From an uncultured Geobacteraceae bacterium (GTDB lineage: Bacteria > Desulfobacterota > Desulfuromonadia > Geobacterales > Pseudopelobacteraceae): 41,543 bases of DNA. Below the pieces are notes generated by a model. It was not told where the DNA came from and ran no database searches. It was given only the letters and a program-made list of their open reading frames with translations. Positions within the stretch are counted from its first letter, which is position 1; each line of letters starts with the position of its first letter. The position numbers were made by a program, and so were the translations under genes. Shown in pieces: positions 8,579 to 17,159 of the stretch. The DNA is taken from assembly GCA_903862245.1 (NCBI GenBank), contig CAIOXL010000160.1:1-41543 (forward strand), in the 5' to 3' direction.

Positions 8579-10710
8579 AAGAACCAGAAAAAACCGGCAT
8601 CAGGCTGAAAGTAAGCGAAGCACTGACCAAGGATGTGGGACGCGCCCTGGCCCGCATGGGACCGGAAGACCTGGAGCGCCTGCAGGCGGCGATCGGCGAT
8701 ACGGTGATGGTGGAGGGCAAGCGGAAAGCCATCTGCAAAGTCATGCCGGCCTATATGGAGATTCGCGGTCAGTCGCGGGTCCAGTTGGACGGCCTGACCC
8801 GTGAGAATGCCGGCGTCGGTCTGGACGAAACGGTGCAGATCAGCACCGTAAAATGCCGGCCGGCGGAGCGGATTGTCCTGACGCCGACCAATGTCACCCC
8901 GGCGGAACGTGATCTCAAGTACATCGGGAGCCTGCTGGACGGACTGGCGGTCCTGGAGGGGGCCAAGATTCAGGCGGCCCTGTTCGGCAGCCGCGCCGCC
9001 TTCTTCAAGGTGGCATCCGTATCACCCAAGGGGCCGGTCATCATCAACCCCGCCACGATCCTCGTCATCGGCAAACCACAGGGAGAAGAGGAAACGGGAC
9101 GAACCCTCGCCTATGAAGATATCGGCGGCTTGAAATCCCAGCTGCAGCGCATCCGGGAAATGATTGAACTGCCGCTGCGCTATCCGGAGGTTTTCGAACG
9201 GCTCGGCATCGATGCACCGAAGGGCGTCCTCCTCTACGGCCCCCCGGGATGCGGAAAAACCCTCATTGCCCGTGCCATCGCCCACGAAACCGAGGCCAAC
9301 TTCTTTTCCGTCAGCGGTCCGGAGATCATCCACAAGTTTTACGGCGAAAGCGAAGCGCACCTCCGGAAGATTTTTGAAGAAGCATCCCGCAAGGGGCCGA
9401 GCATCCTGTTCCTTGATGAGATTGACGCCATCGCCCCCCGCCGCGACAACGTGGTCGGCGATGTGGAAAAGCGGGTTGTGGCCCAGCTTCTTGCCCTCAT
9501 GGACGGCCTGAACAAACGACAGAACGTCATCGTCATCGCCGCCACCAACCTGCCGAACGCCCTTGACCCCGCCCTGCGGCGTCCGGGACGATTCGACCGC
9601 GAGATCGTCATTCCGATCCCGGACCGCTGCGGCCGCCTTGAAATACTTGAAATTCACAGCCGGGGGATGCCGTTGGCCGAAGATGTCCGGATGGAGCACC
9701 TGGCGGAGATCACCCACGGCTTCGTCGGAGCGGATCTGGAAGCGCTCTGCCGGGAAGCGGCCATGAGCTGTCTGCGCCAGATCATGGGTGAGATTGATTT
9801 CGGCCAGAGCGGGATTCCCTATGAAACCCTCGCCAAGCTGGAAATCCGCATGGACGACTTCCTCACCGCCCTGCGGGAAATTGAGCCGTCGGCCATCCGG
9901 GAAGTTTTTGTGGAATCACCGAACGTCCATTGGGAAGATGTGGGGGGACTCGCCTCACTGAAGGACCGCTTGATTGAAGCGGTGGAGTGGCCGCTCAAAT
10001 ATCCGCACCTCTTTGAAAAAGGGGGCGTCACACCGCCCAAGGGGATTCTGCTGGTCGGCCCGCCCGGCTGTGGCAAAACGATGCTGGCCAAGGCGATTGC
10101 CACGGAAAGCCATGTGAATTTCATCTCCGTCAAGGGACCGGCCCTCATGTCGAAATGGGTCGGCGATTCGGAAAAGGGGGTCCGTGAAATCTTTCACAAG
10201 GCGAAACAGGCGGCCCCCTGTATTATCTTTTTCGATGAGATCGACGCCCTGGTTCCGACCCGGAGTGCCGGTTCATCAGACTCCCATGTGTCCGAGCGGA
10301 TTTTGAGCCAGTTCCTGGCCGAATTCGACGGCATCGACGAACTCCGGGGAGTTCTTGTCCTGGGCGCGACCAATCGCCTGGACATGCTTGACGCAGCGGT
10401 CGTCAGACCGGGGCGTTTTGACGAAATCGTCCAGCTGACGGCACCGGACGAACAGGACCGGGAGGCCATTTTTGCCGTGCATCTCCGGAATAAGCCGGTC
10501 GCAAAAAAGGTGCAGGCCGCCGATCTGGCCCGGAAAGCCGATGGCTTCAGCGGAGCGGACATCGCCGCTGTCGTGCGCATGTCAGCCATGACTGCCGTGC
10601 GCCGCGCGGTCGCCGCCATGAAAAAAACCGGCGGGGAGGAACCGGCCATCCTCATCCAGTTGCAGGACATTGAGCAGGCCATCCTGGATGTGCGCGGGAG
10701 AATGGCGTGA
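8575..10710 (+). CDS. VAT/Cdc48-like double AAA+ ATPase embedded in the gas vesicle operon
   Basis: The 711-residue product has a Cdc48-type N-domain (about 1-185) and two AAA+ modules. D1 has Walker A GPPGCGKT near residue 222, Walker B ILFLDEIDAIAP and arginine fingers in LRRPGRFDREI. D2 has Walker A GPPGCGKT near 495, Walker B IIFFDEIDALVP and VVRPGRFDE. Both pore loops carry aromatic residues (KFYGESE and KWVGDSE). That is the pattern of archaeal VAT, whereas eukaryotic p97 D1 lacks the aromatic, so an active threading unfoldase is expected. The C-terminus has no HbYX proteasome-docking motif. The gene overlaps gvpH upstream and a gvpF/L gene downstream (GTGA), so it belongs to the gas vesicle operon. 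I infer that it remodels or dismantles Gvp complexes; general protein quality control is the alternative. Confidence 0.88.
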   Translation: MKEPEKTGIRLKVSEALTKDVGRALARMGPEDLERLQAAIGDTVMVEGKRKAICKVMPAYMEIRGQSRVQLDGLTRENAGVGLDETVQISTVKCRPAERIVLTPTNVTPAERDLKYIGSLLDGLAVLEGAKIQAALFGSRAAFFKVASVSPKGPVIINPATILVIGKPQGEEETGRTLAYEDIGGLKSQLQRIREMIELPLRYPEVFERLGIDAPKGVLLYGPPGCGKTLIARAIAHETEANFFSVSGPEIIHKFYGESEAHLRKIFEEASRKGPSILFLDEIDAIAPRRDNVVGDVEKRVVAQLLALMDGLNKRQNVIVIAATNLPNALDPALRRPGRFDREIVIPIPDRCGRLEILEIHSRGMPLAEDVRMEHLAEITHGFVGADLEALCREAAMSCLRQIMGEIDFGQSGIPYETLAKLEIRMDDFLTALREIEPSAIREVFVESPNVHWEDVGGLASLKDRLIEAVEWPLKYPHLFEKGGVTPPKGILLVGPPGCGKTMLAKAIATESHVNFISVKGPALMSKWVGDSEKGVREIFHKAKQAAPCIIFFDEIDALVPTRSAGSSDSHVSERILSQFLAEFDGIDELRGVLVLGATNRLDMLDAAVVRPGRFDEIVQLTAPDEQDREAIFAVHLRNKPVAKKVQAADLARKADGFSGADIAAVVRMSAMTAVRRAVAAMKKTGGEEPAILIQLQDIEQAILDVRGRMA

Positions 10711-11495
10711 CCCCGGGAGTCTACCTTTTTTGCCTGGCTCCCGCCTCGCCATCTCCGGAGATTGCCGGAGTCGGCATCGACGGGGAACATCCGCTTTTTG
10801 TCCAGGTGATCGGCGCGGTGGCGGCTGTTATGGCGACGGTTGATCTGGATGACTTCTCCGGCCCGGCAGCCCAGGCAAAAATCACCGATCTGGCGTGGGT
10901 GGCACCCCGGGCGCTCCGTCATGAAGAGGTCGTCCTGGCGGTCATGGCACGGGGACCGGTGCTGCCGGTCCGTTTCAACACAGTTTTTTCCTCCCTGGCG
11001 GCGGCGGTGGCACCACTGCAGCAGCGCCAGGAACTGCTGAGCGCATTTTTCAGGGAGACAGCCGACACCCAGGAATGGATTGTCAAGGCGTATGTCAACC
11101 TCCCCCAGGCCCGCGCCCGGCTGACGGCGGCCCGTCTGGAGGCGGAAAAAGAACAGCTGGCAGGACTCGCTCCCGGTAAACGGTATTTTTTCGAACAGAA
11201 AATAAAGGGGATCGTGGAGAAGGACACCTCGTCCTGGCTCAGGGGGGTCAGCGCGGAGCTTGAGGCACTTGCCCTCGGTGCATCTGCACAGTTTTCCCGA
11301 TGCCGGGTCCAGTCACGGGAGGTCACCGGACGGGAGGAGGAGATGTTTTTCCACGGCGCACTCCTGGTGGCGGAACGTTCTGTGGGGGAGTTGGAAGCGG
11401 CGGTGGCCGCGTGGAACCGGGAGCAGGAACCAGAGGGACTCCAGATGGAGCTTTCCGGCCCCTGGCCCCCGTATCACTTCGCCCCGGCGTTGTAG
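10707..11495 (+). CDS. Gas vesicle protein of the GvpF/GvpL family, copy 1
   Basis: The 262-residue product begins GVYLFCLAP and ends in the family-typical C-terminal segment ELSGPWPPYHFAPAL. In between lie the conserved HEEVVLAVMARGPVLPVRFNTVF region of GvpF/L and a charged helical stretch (about 95-165). GvpF/L proteins are two-domain accessory proteins that bind GvpA and are needed for nucleation and growth of the vesicle. The start is GTG, overlapping the stop of the AAA+ ATPase. This is the most divergent of three GvpF/L paralogues in the cluster. Sequence alone does not tell F from L, so I give no symbol. Confidence 0.85.
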   Translation: MTPGVYLFCLAPASPSPEIAGVGIDGEHPLFVQVIGAVAAVMATVDLDDFSGPAAQAKITDLAWVAPRALRHEEVVLAVMARGPVLPVRFNTVFSSLAAAVAPLQQRQELLSAFFRETADTQEWIVKAYVNLPQARARLTAARLEAEKEQLAGLAPGKRYFFEQKIKGIVEKDTSSWLRGVSAELEALALGASAQFSRCRVQSREVTGREEEMFFHGALLVAERSVGELEAAVAAWNREQEPEGLQMELSGPWPPYHFAPAL

Positions 11496-11505
11496 GAAAC
11501 CGATT

Positions 11506-12261
11506 ATGGCATATCTGTTATACGGCATTATAAGCGGGTCGGCAGGGCTGGAATGGCACGAGGCCCTGACCGGCATGAAAAACAGGCCGGTGCAGTTTGT
11601 TGCCGCCCATGGCCTCTGCGCCGCACTGTCCGAACTGGAGGTGGAAGTGGGTGCGCCGCCGGTTGCTGACCTGCTCGCCTATGCCCGGGCTGTGGAAGCG
11701 CTCCACCAGCACCAAACCGTCATCCCCATGAGGTACGGCTGTTACCTGAACGGGATTCCGGCGGTACAGGATCTGCTGAGGGAGAAACAGCGACAGTATG
11801 GGGCTCTCCTTGCGGAGCTGGAAGGGCGGGTTGAAATGGGGGTCAGGATTTCTCTCCCGGAAAACGGCTCCGGCGAAAACGTCCCCGACCCTCCGGTTGA
11901 CGCAACGTGTGACGGGCGCTCTTATCTTACGCTCCGGAAAGCCCACTACCGTACGCAGGAAGCCGTCACCCGGGATCGCCAGGCGTGCAGCGACCGCTAT
12001 GTACAGGCGTTTGCCGGGGTATCCGCTAGACAGCGCACCGAAACAGCCGTAAAAAACGGCGTCCTCACCCTCTCCCTCTATTTTCTGGTGGCCGGGGAGA
12101 ACGTCAGCCGCTTCCGGGAAATCTTCGGGGAGCTGACAACAGGGCGAACCGACACCGCCACGCTCACCGGCCCCTGGCCGCCATACAATTTTGTCACCGC
12201 CGACAGCGGTAAATTCGGGGAGTCGCTCTCCAGTCACCTCCACTCCGCTCTTTCGTTGTAA
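11506..12261 (+). CDS. Gas vesicle protein of the GvpF/GvpL family, copy 2
   Basis: The 251-residue product starts MAYLLYGII and contains the family segment HQTVIPMRYGCYL near residues 70-82. A charged middle includes YLTLRKAHYRTQ, and the C-terminal signature LTGPWPPYNFV is followed by an extra ~20-residue tail. The chosen ATG at 11506 lies 10 bp after the stop of the previous gvpF/L gene; the frame is open much further upstream, but that part is antisense-like noise inside the preceding gene. GvpF/L family members act as assembly factors that bind the shell protein GvpA. The gene ends the first gvp block; an inverted-repeat element and two kinase genes separate it from the gvpA block. Confidence 0.85.
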   Translation: MAYLLYGIISGSAGLEWHEALTGMKNRPVQFVAAHGLCAALSELEVEVGAPPVADLLAYARAVEALHQHQTVIPMRYGCYLNGIPAVQDLLREKQRQYGALLAELEGRVEMGVRISLPENGSGENVPDPPVDATCDGRSYLTLRKAHYRTQEAVTRDRQACSDRYVQAFAGVSARQRTETAVKNGVLTLSLYFLVAGENVSRFREIFGELTTGRTDTATLTGPWPPYNFVTADSGKFGESLSSHLHSALSL

Positions 12262-12296
12262 GGCGGCAGAGTGGACCTAATAACTGCCGTTCGAAT

Positions 12297-12434
12297 AACA
12301 CGGAGCAACGGAGCAACGGAGAATTCAACATCTAGTACATGAGAAACAGAATTCACCGATACGGTGAGCCTCAAACAGGCTGTTTCGAGAAGTTTATTCT
12401 TTGTTTTTTCTCCGTTGCTTCGTTGCTCCGTGTT
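12297..12434. repeat. 138-bp nested inverted-repeat (MITE-like) element
   Basis: Two 27-base arms (12297-12323 and 12408-12434) are inverted copies with a single mismatch; each contains tandem GGAGCAAC-type units. Inside lies a second inverted pair, GAAACAG (12343-12349) and CTGTTTC (12380-12386), enclosing two small hairpins (CACCG ATA CGGTG and AGCCT CAAAC AGGCT). No open reading frame or transposase is present. The element fills most of the 12262-12482 gap. It could be a non-autonomous mobile element or an extragenic palindrome that also works as an RNA end; no clear target duplication is visible. Confidence 0.65.
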
Positions 12435-12482
12435 TCAAATGCTTTTTCTAGGGTGGATACTCAGTGACGGCAAAGGATGCTG

Positions 12483-13979
12483 ATGAAAAATAAAACCGAA
12501 ATTGCAGCAGATCTGGAGCTTTCGGGACGCTACGAGCAGCTGTACTCCATGCTGCTGGATGCGATCCCCTCTTCAGTCCTCCTGATCGACCAGAACATGC
12601 GCATCGTTTCGGCCAATCGCAATTTTCTCGAAAAGGGGCTCCGAACGCTCTCAAACACCATCGGCTACAAACTGGAAGAGGTGTTCCCGACCATCATCCT
12701 TGACCAGATGGATATCACCAAGCGTATCCGGCAGGTCATCGAAAAGAACCAGCCCTCCAAGGGGGAGCGCATGACGTACCGCGCCCCCGGAGTGCCGATC
12801 CGGATTTATTACTACAGCATCCTCCCCTTCACTTGGCATGGCCGGGTTGAAGGGGCGGTCCTTCTCATGGATGACGTGACGGAGCAGGTGCGCCTGAGCG
12901 AAGAGGTGCAGCGGGTGGAGCGGCACCTGGCAAGCATCGTGGAGAGCGCCAGCGACCTTATTCTCTCCATGGACAAAAAGGGGATGATTTTGACGTGGAA
13001 CGCCGCTGCGGAACGAATTTCCGGCTACAGTGCGGCGGCGGTGCGGGATCGTTTTTTCACCGAATTCTGCATCGACGAAGACCGACAGGATATCCGGAAC
13101 ATTTTATCCCGCATCGACTCGAGCAGCTACGCCCAGACGGAAGAGTGCCCCCTGCGCACCAGTAAAGGGGCATCCATTCCGGTTTCCTGGGCTTTTTCCC
13201 CCATGAAGGACAGCAACAACCAGACGGCGGGGGTCGTGGCTGTCGGCAGGGATTTGACGGAAAAACGAAAGTTCGAGACGGAGCTGCACCAATCCCAGAA
13301 ATTTGCCGCCTTGGGAGTCATGGCGGGGGGAATCGCCCATGAGATCAGAAATCCTCTGGCCATCTGTTCATCCAGCGCCCAGTTTCTGCTGGAAGAGGAA
13401 GGCACGCCGGAATTTCGCCGTGAGTGTGCAGACAAAATTCACAAAGGGATCCAGAGGACCTCGCTCATCATCGAGAACCTCCTCAAATATTCCCACCCCT
13501 CGACCACAACCCGGAAGACCCTGGTCAACCTTGCCTCCCTGATCAGGGAAACCCAGACGCTGGTCGCCTACCACGCAAATATTCTCAAGATCGAAATCAC
13601 CGCCTCCTTCCCGCCCGAACCGGTCATGGTGACCGGGGTCGCCACACTGCTGCAGCAGGTGTTCATGAACCTCTTCCTGAACGCCATCAACGCCATGCCG
13701 AGTGGCGGACGCATGGGGATCAACGTGGAACGGGTTCACTCCGAGGTCAGGATTCAGGTTACGGACACCGGCTGCGGCATCTCCCCCCGGGAAATCGGGA
13801 AAGTGTTCGATCCGTTCTACACAACATCCATCGTGGGACAGGGGACCGGCCTCGGCCTGTCACTCTGCTATTCCATCGTCAAGCAGCATCAGGGCACCAT
13901 TACCGTGGAGAGCACGGAAGGACGGGGCAGCGTTTTTACACTGCTGCTGCCGGCCCGTTTCGGGGGGAGTGACGCGTGA
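12483..13979 (+). CDS. Soluble PAS-PAS histidine kinase A of the gas vesicle region
   Basis: The product is about 498 residues with no membrane helix. Two PAS domains (about 15-135 and 145-265) precede HisKA (LGVMAGGIAHEIRNPLAI) and HATPase_c (FLNAINAMP, DTGCGISP, GTGLGLSLCYSIV), an NtrB-like catalytic core. I prefer the ATG at 12483 because AAAGG is correctly spaced before it; an in-frame ATG two codons upstream is too close to that site. The catalytic half is nearly a duplicate of the kinase that follows, with long identical stretches such as SLIRETQTLVAYHAN. It overlaps the next kinase by 4 bp (GTGA). Possible partners are the lone receiver at 16543 and the sigma-54 regulator at 6493. Confidence 0.87.
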   Translation: MKNKTEIAADLELSGRYEQLYSMLLDAIPSSVLLIDQNMRIVSANRNFLEKGLRTLSNTIGYKLEEVFPTIILDQMDITKRIRQVIEKNQPSKGERMTYRAPGVPIRIYYYSILPFTWHGRVEGAVLLMDDVTEQVRLSEEVQRVERHLASIVESASDLILSMDKKGMILTWNAAAERISGYSAAAVRDRFFTEFCIDEDRQDIRNILSRIDSSSYAQTEECPLRTSKGASIPVSWAFSPMKDSNNQTAGVVAVGRDLTEKRKFETELHQSQKFAALGVMAGGIAHEIRNPLAICSSSAQFLLEEEGTPEFRRECADKIHKGIQRTSLIIENLLKYSHPSTTTRKTLVNLASLIRETQTLVAYHANILKIEITASFPPEPVMVTGVATLLQQVFMNLFLNAINAMPSGGRMGINVERVHSEVRIQVTDTGCGISPREIGKVFDPFYTTSIVGQGTGLGLSLCYSIVKQHQGTITVESTEGRGSVFTLLLPARFGGSDA

Positions 13980-16546
13980 GCCCCACCCCACCCGTCAAAG
14001 AGCCAAGGGGCGCCGGTACGCCCGCTTTTTTCCCGGTCATACCCACCTCATCCCGTAGCAGGTCTGCTGCATGGATCGTGCTGCTGACCGGCCTGATCAT
14101 TACCACCATGGTAACCCTCTACTTGAAAAAGAGTGTGGATAGTATGGCGGAGCAGGAATTTACCTTCGAGTGCGAAGAGCTGCAAAACAAAATCGAGGAG
14201 CGGCTTCATGACCAGGGGCGCGTTCTGATGAGCGGTGTGGCGCTGTTCAACGCTTCAGAAAAGGTCACCCGGGAAAAATGGCGCATTTTCACCACTTACC
14301 TGAAATTTGAAAAGCAGCTCCCCGGTATCCAGGGAGTTGGTTTTTCACTTCTGATCCCGCGTAGCGAGTTGCCCCGGCACGTTCAGGAGATCCGCGCTGA
14401 GGGGTTTCCCGAGTACGATGTTCGCCCGAAAGGGGAACGGGAAGTATATACCTCCATTATCTATCTGGAGCCGTTTTCCGGCCGCAATCTACGTGCCTTC
14501 AGTTATGACATGTTTTCGGAACCGACCCGCCGGGCAGCCATGGAAACAGCCCGGGATACAAACGCTGCCACGCTTTCCGGGAAAGTCGCCCTGGTTCAGG
14601 AAAACAGCGAGGATGTCCAGGCCGGCACCCTGATGTATATGCCGGTCTATCGTAAAGGGATGCCGGTCGAGACAATCACACAGCGCCGAGCCGCACTGTA
14701 TGGCTGGGTCTACAGCCCCCACCGCATGAAGGACCTGATGCGGGGCATACTCGGCGACCACTATCTGGAACGGAAATCACACCTTCTCATTCAGCTGTTC
14801 GACGGCGAGCAGGCCACACCCCAAAATTTTCTGTATGAGAGCCGTCCCCCGGATCAAAATTTCCTGGCAGCCACGCAGGCAATCCGAAAAATTCCGATTA
14901 ATTTCAACGGCACATACTGGACGTTGATCGTAACAGAAAGGGCCAACGGCTTCTTCTCCGGTGGGTATCTGCAGGTGTGGCTTGCCATGACCAGCGGTAT
15001 AGCTGTCACACTGCTGCTGCTCGCCCTGACGCTTACCCTGCTTAACACCCGTGACCGGTCACTCAGCATGGCAGAGGGCCTGACGGCGGACCTGAGCGAG
15101 AGCAAGGAAGATCTGCAGGAGGTACTGGAAAATTCACTGGATGCCCACTACAAACGGAATTTGCAAACCGGCACCTATGATTATTTCAGCCCGGTTTTCC
15201 AGCGTATTTCCGGGTATGATATGGATGTGGTAACCGGCTGGGATAATAAAAGTTTTTTTGAGTTGGTACACCCCGATGATCGGCAGGAGATCGAACGTGT
15301 GCTTGCCGAAGCCGTGTTCAGCGCCACCGGCACGGCGCATCAGATTGAATATCGTTTCAAGCACAAGGACGGCCGGTATCGGTGGTTCAAGGATCGCTTC
15401 TCCGTCATACAGCTCACGGCAGATCAACCCTTGACGCTTATCGGCGGCATGAGCGATATCAGCGAAAACAAGCAGATGGAGGATGCACTGCGGGAAACGG
15501 AAACCAGATATCGCGTGCTGTTCACCGGTGCTCCCTACGGCATACTCGTGAGTGACGAGCAGACAAAAGAATTCCAGTATGCAAACCCGGCACTCTGCGG
15601 GATGTTCGGGTACACCGAAAAGGAATTCACCGGGTTGAGCGTGACGGACATTCACCCGATCGAATCCCTGGACCGGGAACTGGCCATGCTGCAGGACGAA
15701 AAACAGCTGACACCCGACATCCCCTGCCTGCGCAAGGACGGCACCCAGTTCTACGCCAACATTGTCATCGTTGAGATGTTCATGAACGGCCACGCGTGCG
15801 ATGTCAGCTTTTACACCGACATCACCAAAAAAAGAAAAATCGAGGCCGAGCTGCACCACTCCCAGAAACTGGTCGCCCTCGGCGTCATGGCCGGCGGCGT
15901 CGCTCATGAAATCAGGAATCCCCTGGCCATCTGTTCATCCAGCGCCCAGTTTCTTATGGAAGATGACAGCTCCCCGGAGTTTCGCCACGAATGTGCCGAA
16001 AAGATTCATCTCGGTATCCAGCGGGCATCACTCATTATCGAAAATCTCCTCCGTTATTCCCATCCGTCCACAACAACCCGGAAAACCCGGGTGGACCTCG
16101 TATCACTGATCAGGGAAACCCAAACACTGGTCGCCTACCACGCCAACATCATCAAGATTGTAATCAGCTCCTCCTTTCCGGAAGGACCGGTTATGGTATC
16201 AGGGGTCGCCACACTGCTGCAGCAGGTGTTCATGAATCTGTTTCTGAACGCCATCACTGCCATGCCGGAGGGCGGACGTATGGGGATCACCGTGGAACAG
16301 CTGCATTCGGAAGTCCGGATTCAGGTGACCGACAGCGGCTGCGGAATTGCACGCCGGGAGATCGGCAAAATATTCGATCCGTTCTATACAACGTCAATTG
16401 TGGGACAGGGAACCGGCCTCGGTCTGTCGCTCTGCTATTCCATCGTCAAGCAGCATCAGGGAACCATTGCCGTTGAAAGCGCGGAAGGACGGGGCAGTGT
16501 CTTTACGATACTCCTGCCGGCCGGTTCTGGAGGGAGTGAAACATGA
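13976..16546 (+). CDS. Membrane CHASE-PAS-PAS histidine kinase B of the gas vesicle region
   Basis: The 856-residue product has a first membrane helix at about 28-47 and a CHASE extracytoplasmic sensor (about 75-290; typical motifs PGIQGVGFS and VREVYTS-like text around FPEYDVRP...SIIYLEPF). A second membrane helix lies near 330-352, followed by two PAS domains (about 380-500 and 505-620), HisKA (LGVMAGGVAHEIRNPLAI) and HATPase_c (GTGLGLSLCYSIV). CHASE domains bind small extracellular ligands. The catalytic part closely copies that of kinase A just upstream, so one catalytic module is attached to a cytoplasmic sensor and another to a periplasmic one. The start is GTG, overlapping the stop of kinase A; the stop overlaps the next receiver gene. 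Confidence 0.87.
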   Translation: MSPTPPVKEPRGAGTPAFFPVIPTSSRSRSAAWIVLLTGLIITTMVTLYLKKSVDSMAEQEFTFECEELQNKIEERLHDQGRVLMSGVALFNASEKVTREKWRIFTTYLKFEKQLPGIQGVGFSLLIPRSELPRHVQEIRAEGFPEYDVRPKGEREVYTSIIYLEPFSGRNLRAFSYDMFSEPTRRAAMETARDTNAATLSGKVALVQENSEDVQAGTLMYMPVYRKGMPVETITQRRAALYGWVYSPHRMKDLMRGILGDHYLERKSHLLIQLFDGEQATPQNFLYESRPPDQNFLAATQAIRKIPINFNGTYWTLIVTERANGFFSGGYLQVWLAMTSGIAVTLLLLALTLTLLNTRDRSLSMAEGLTADLSESKEDLQEVLENSLDAHYKRNLQTGTYDYFSPVFQRISGYDMDVVTGWDNKSFFELVHPDDRQEIERVLAEAVFSATGTAHQIEYRFKHKDGRYRWFKDRFSVIQLTADQPLTLIGGMSDISENKQMEDALRETETRYRVLFTGAPYGILVSDEQTKEFQYANPALCGMFGYTEKEFTGLSVTDIHPIESLDRELAMLQDEKQLTPDIPCLRKDGTQFYANIVIVEMFMNGHACDVSFYTDITKKRKIEAELHHSQKLVALGVMAGGVAHEIRNPLAICSSSAQFLMEDDSSPEFRHECAEKIHLGIQRASLIIENLLRYSHPSTTTRKTRVDLVSLIRETQTLVAYHANIIKIVISSSFPEGPVMVSGVATLLQQVFMNLFLNAITAMPEGGRMGITVEQLHSEVRIQVTDSGCGIARREIGKIFDPFYTTSIVGQGTGLGLSLCYSIVKQHQGTIAVESAEGRGSVFTILLPAGSGGSET

Positions 16547-16956
16547 AAGAAAAAAACGCCCCGATTCTCGTTGTGGATGATGAACCGGAAATGTGCTGGA
16601 TTCTTGAGAATATCATCCGTAAATCCGGCTTTACCTGCAAGACCGCCCTGAGTGCAGGGGCCGCCATCGCTCTGACAGAAAACAATACCTTCGGCATGGC
16701 CTTCTTTGACGCCAAGCTGCCCGACATTGACGGCCTCGAGCTGGCCCGGCAGTTCCGCAAAACAGATACCCGCCTCCCGATCGTCATCGTCTCCGGCTAT
16801 TTTTATCAGGACGACCAGACCATTGAGGGGGCGCTTGAATCAGGCCTGATCACCGCATTTGTCGCCAAACCGTTCAACCATGATGAGATCGTCACCGTCA
16901 TTACCCGCTACGCTTCCCGACAGGCAGGGAAAGAGCTCCTGCCAACTAGGGAATAA
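16543..16956 (+). CDS. Stand-alone receiver-domain protein
   Basis: The 137-residue product is a single receiver domain: acidic pocket LVVDDEPEM, expected phospho-acceptor Asp in MAFFDAKLPDIDG, the Ser of the switch region in IVIVSGYFY, and the conserved Lys in FVAKPFNHDE. It has no output domain. The insert around FYQDDQTIEGALESG is slightly longer than usual. The gene overlaps kinase B by 4 bp (ATGA) and its stop lies inside the predicted enhancer site for gvpA. It may be the acceptor of kinases A and B, either as a phosphate sink or as a protein-binding output onto gas vesicle control. Both roles are inferred from position. Confidence 0.85.
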   Translation: MKEKNAPILVVDDEPEMCWILENIIRKSGFTCKTALSAGAAIALTENNTFGMAFFDAKLPDIDGLELARQFRKTDTRLPIVIVSGYFYQDDQTIEGALESGLITAFVAKPFNHDEIVTVITRYASRQAGKELLPTRE

Positions 16957-16978
16957 CTTCCATAGATTCAATTCCATA
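16946..16978 (+). promoter_or_regulatory. Predicted enhancer (UAS) of gvpA, copy 2 of the compound site
   Basis: CTAGGGAA N4 TTCCATAG N5 ATTCCATA has the same three half-sites and spacing as the site at 6398-6430, with one mismatch in the first half-site. It starts inside the end of the receiver gene and lies about 105-125 bp upstream of the sigma-54 promoter of gvpA, a normal distance for an NtrC-type activator. Confidence 0.65.
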
Positions 16979-17070
16979 CATCCTCGCCAGAACGCATAAC
17001 GCTGCAGCCGGTTATTAATCTATTTGAGCAACTTCAGCCACATACTGCTTTTTGCAGACGCCATGACTGT

Positions 17071-17086
17071 TGGCATGTATTTCGCT
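17071..17086 (+). promoter_or_regulatory. Sigma-54 promoter of gvpA
   Basis: TTGGCAT GTATTT CGCT carries the GG (17072-17073) N10 GC (17084-17085) signature of a -24/-12 promoter. Transcription would start near 17097, leaving a ~63-base leader before gvpA. The enhancer-like compound site upstream supports the call. Confidence 0.65.
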
Positions 17087-17159
17087 ATTACTACCATAAG
17101 CGTGCATGCTGAAAATGTGCAGAACAAATGGGCTACATCAATTCAGGGAGGATACCGTC

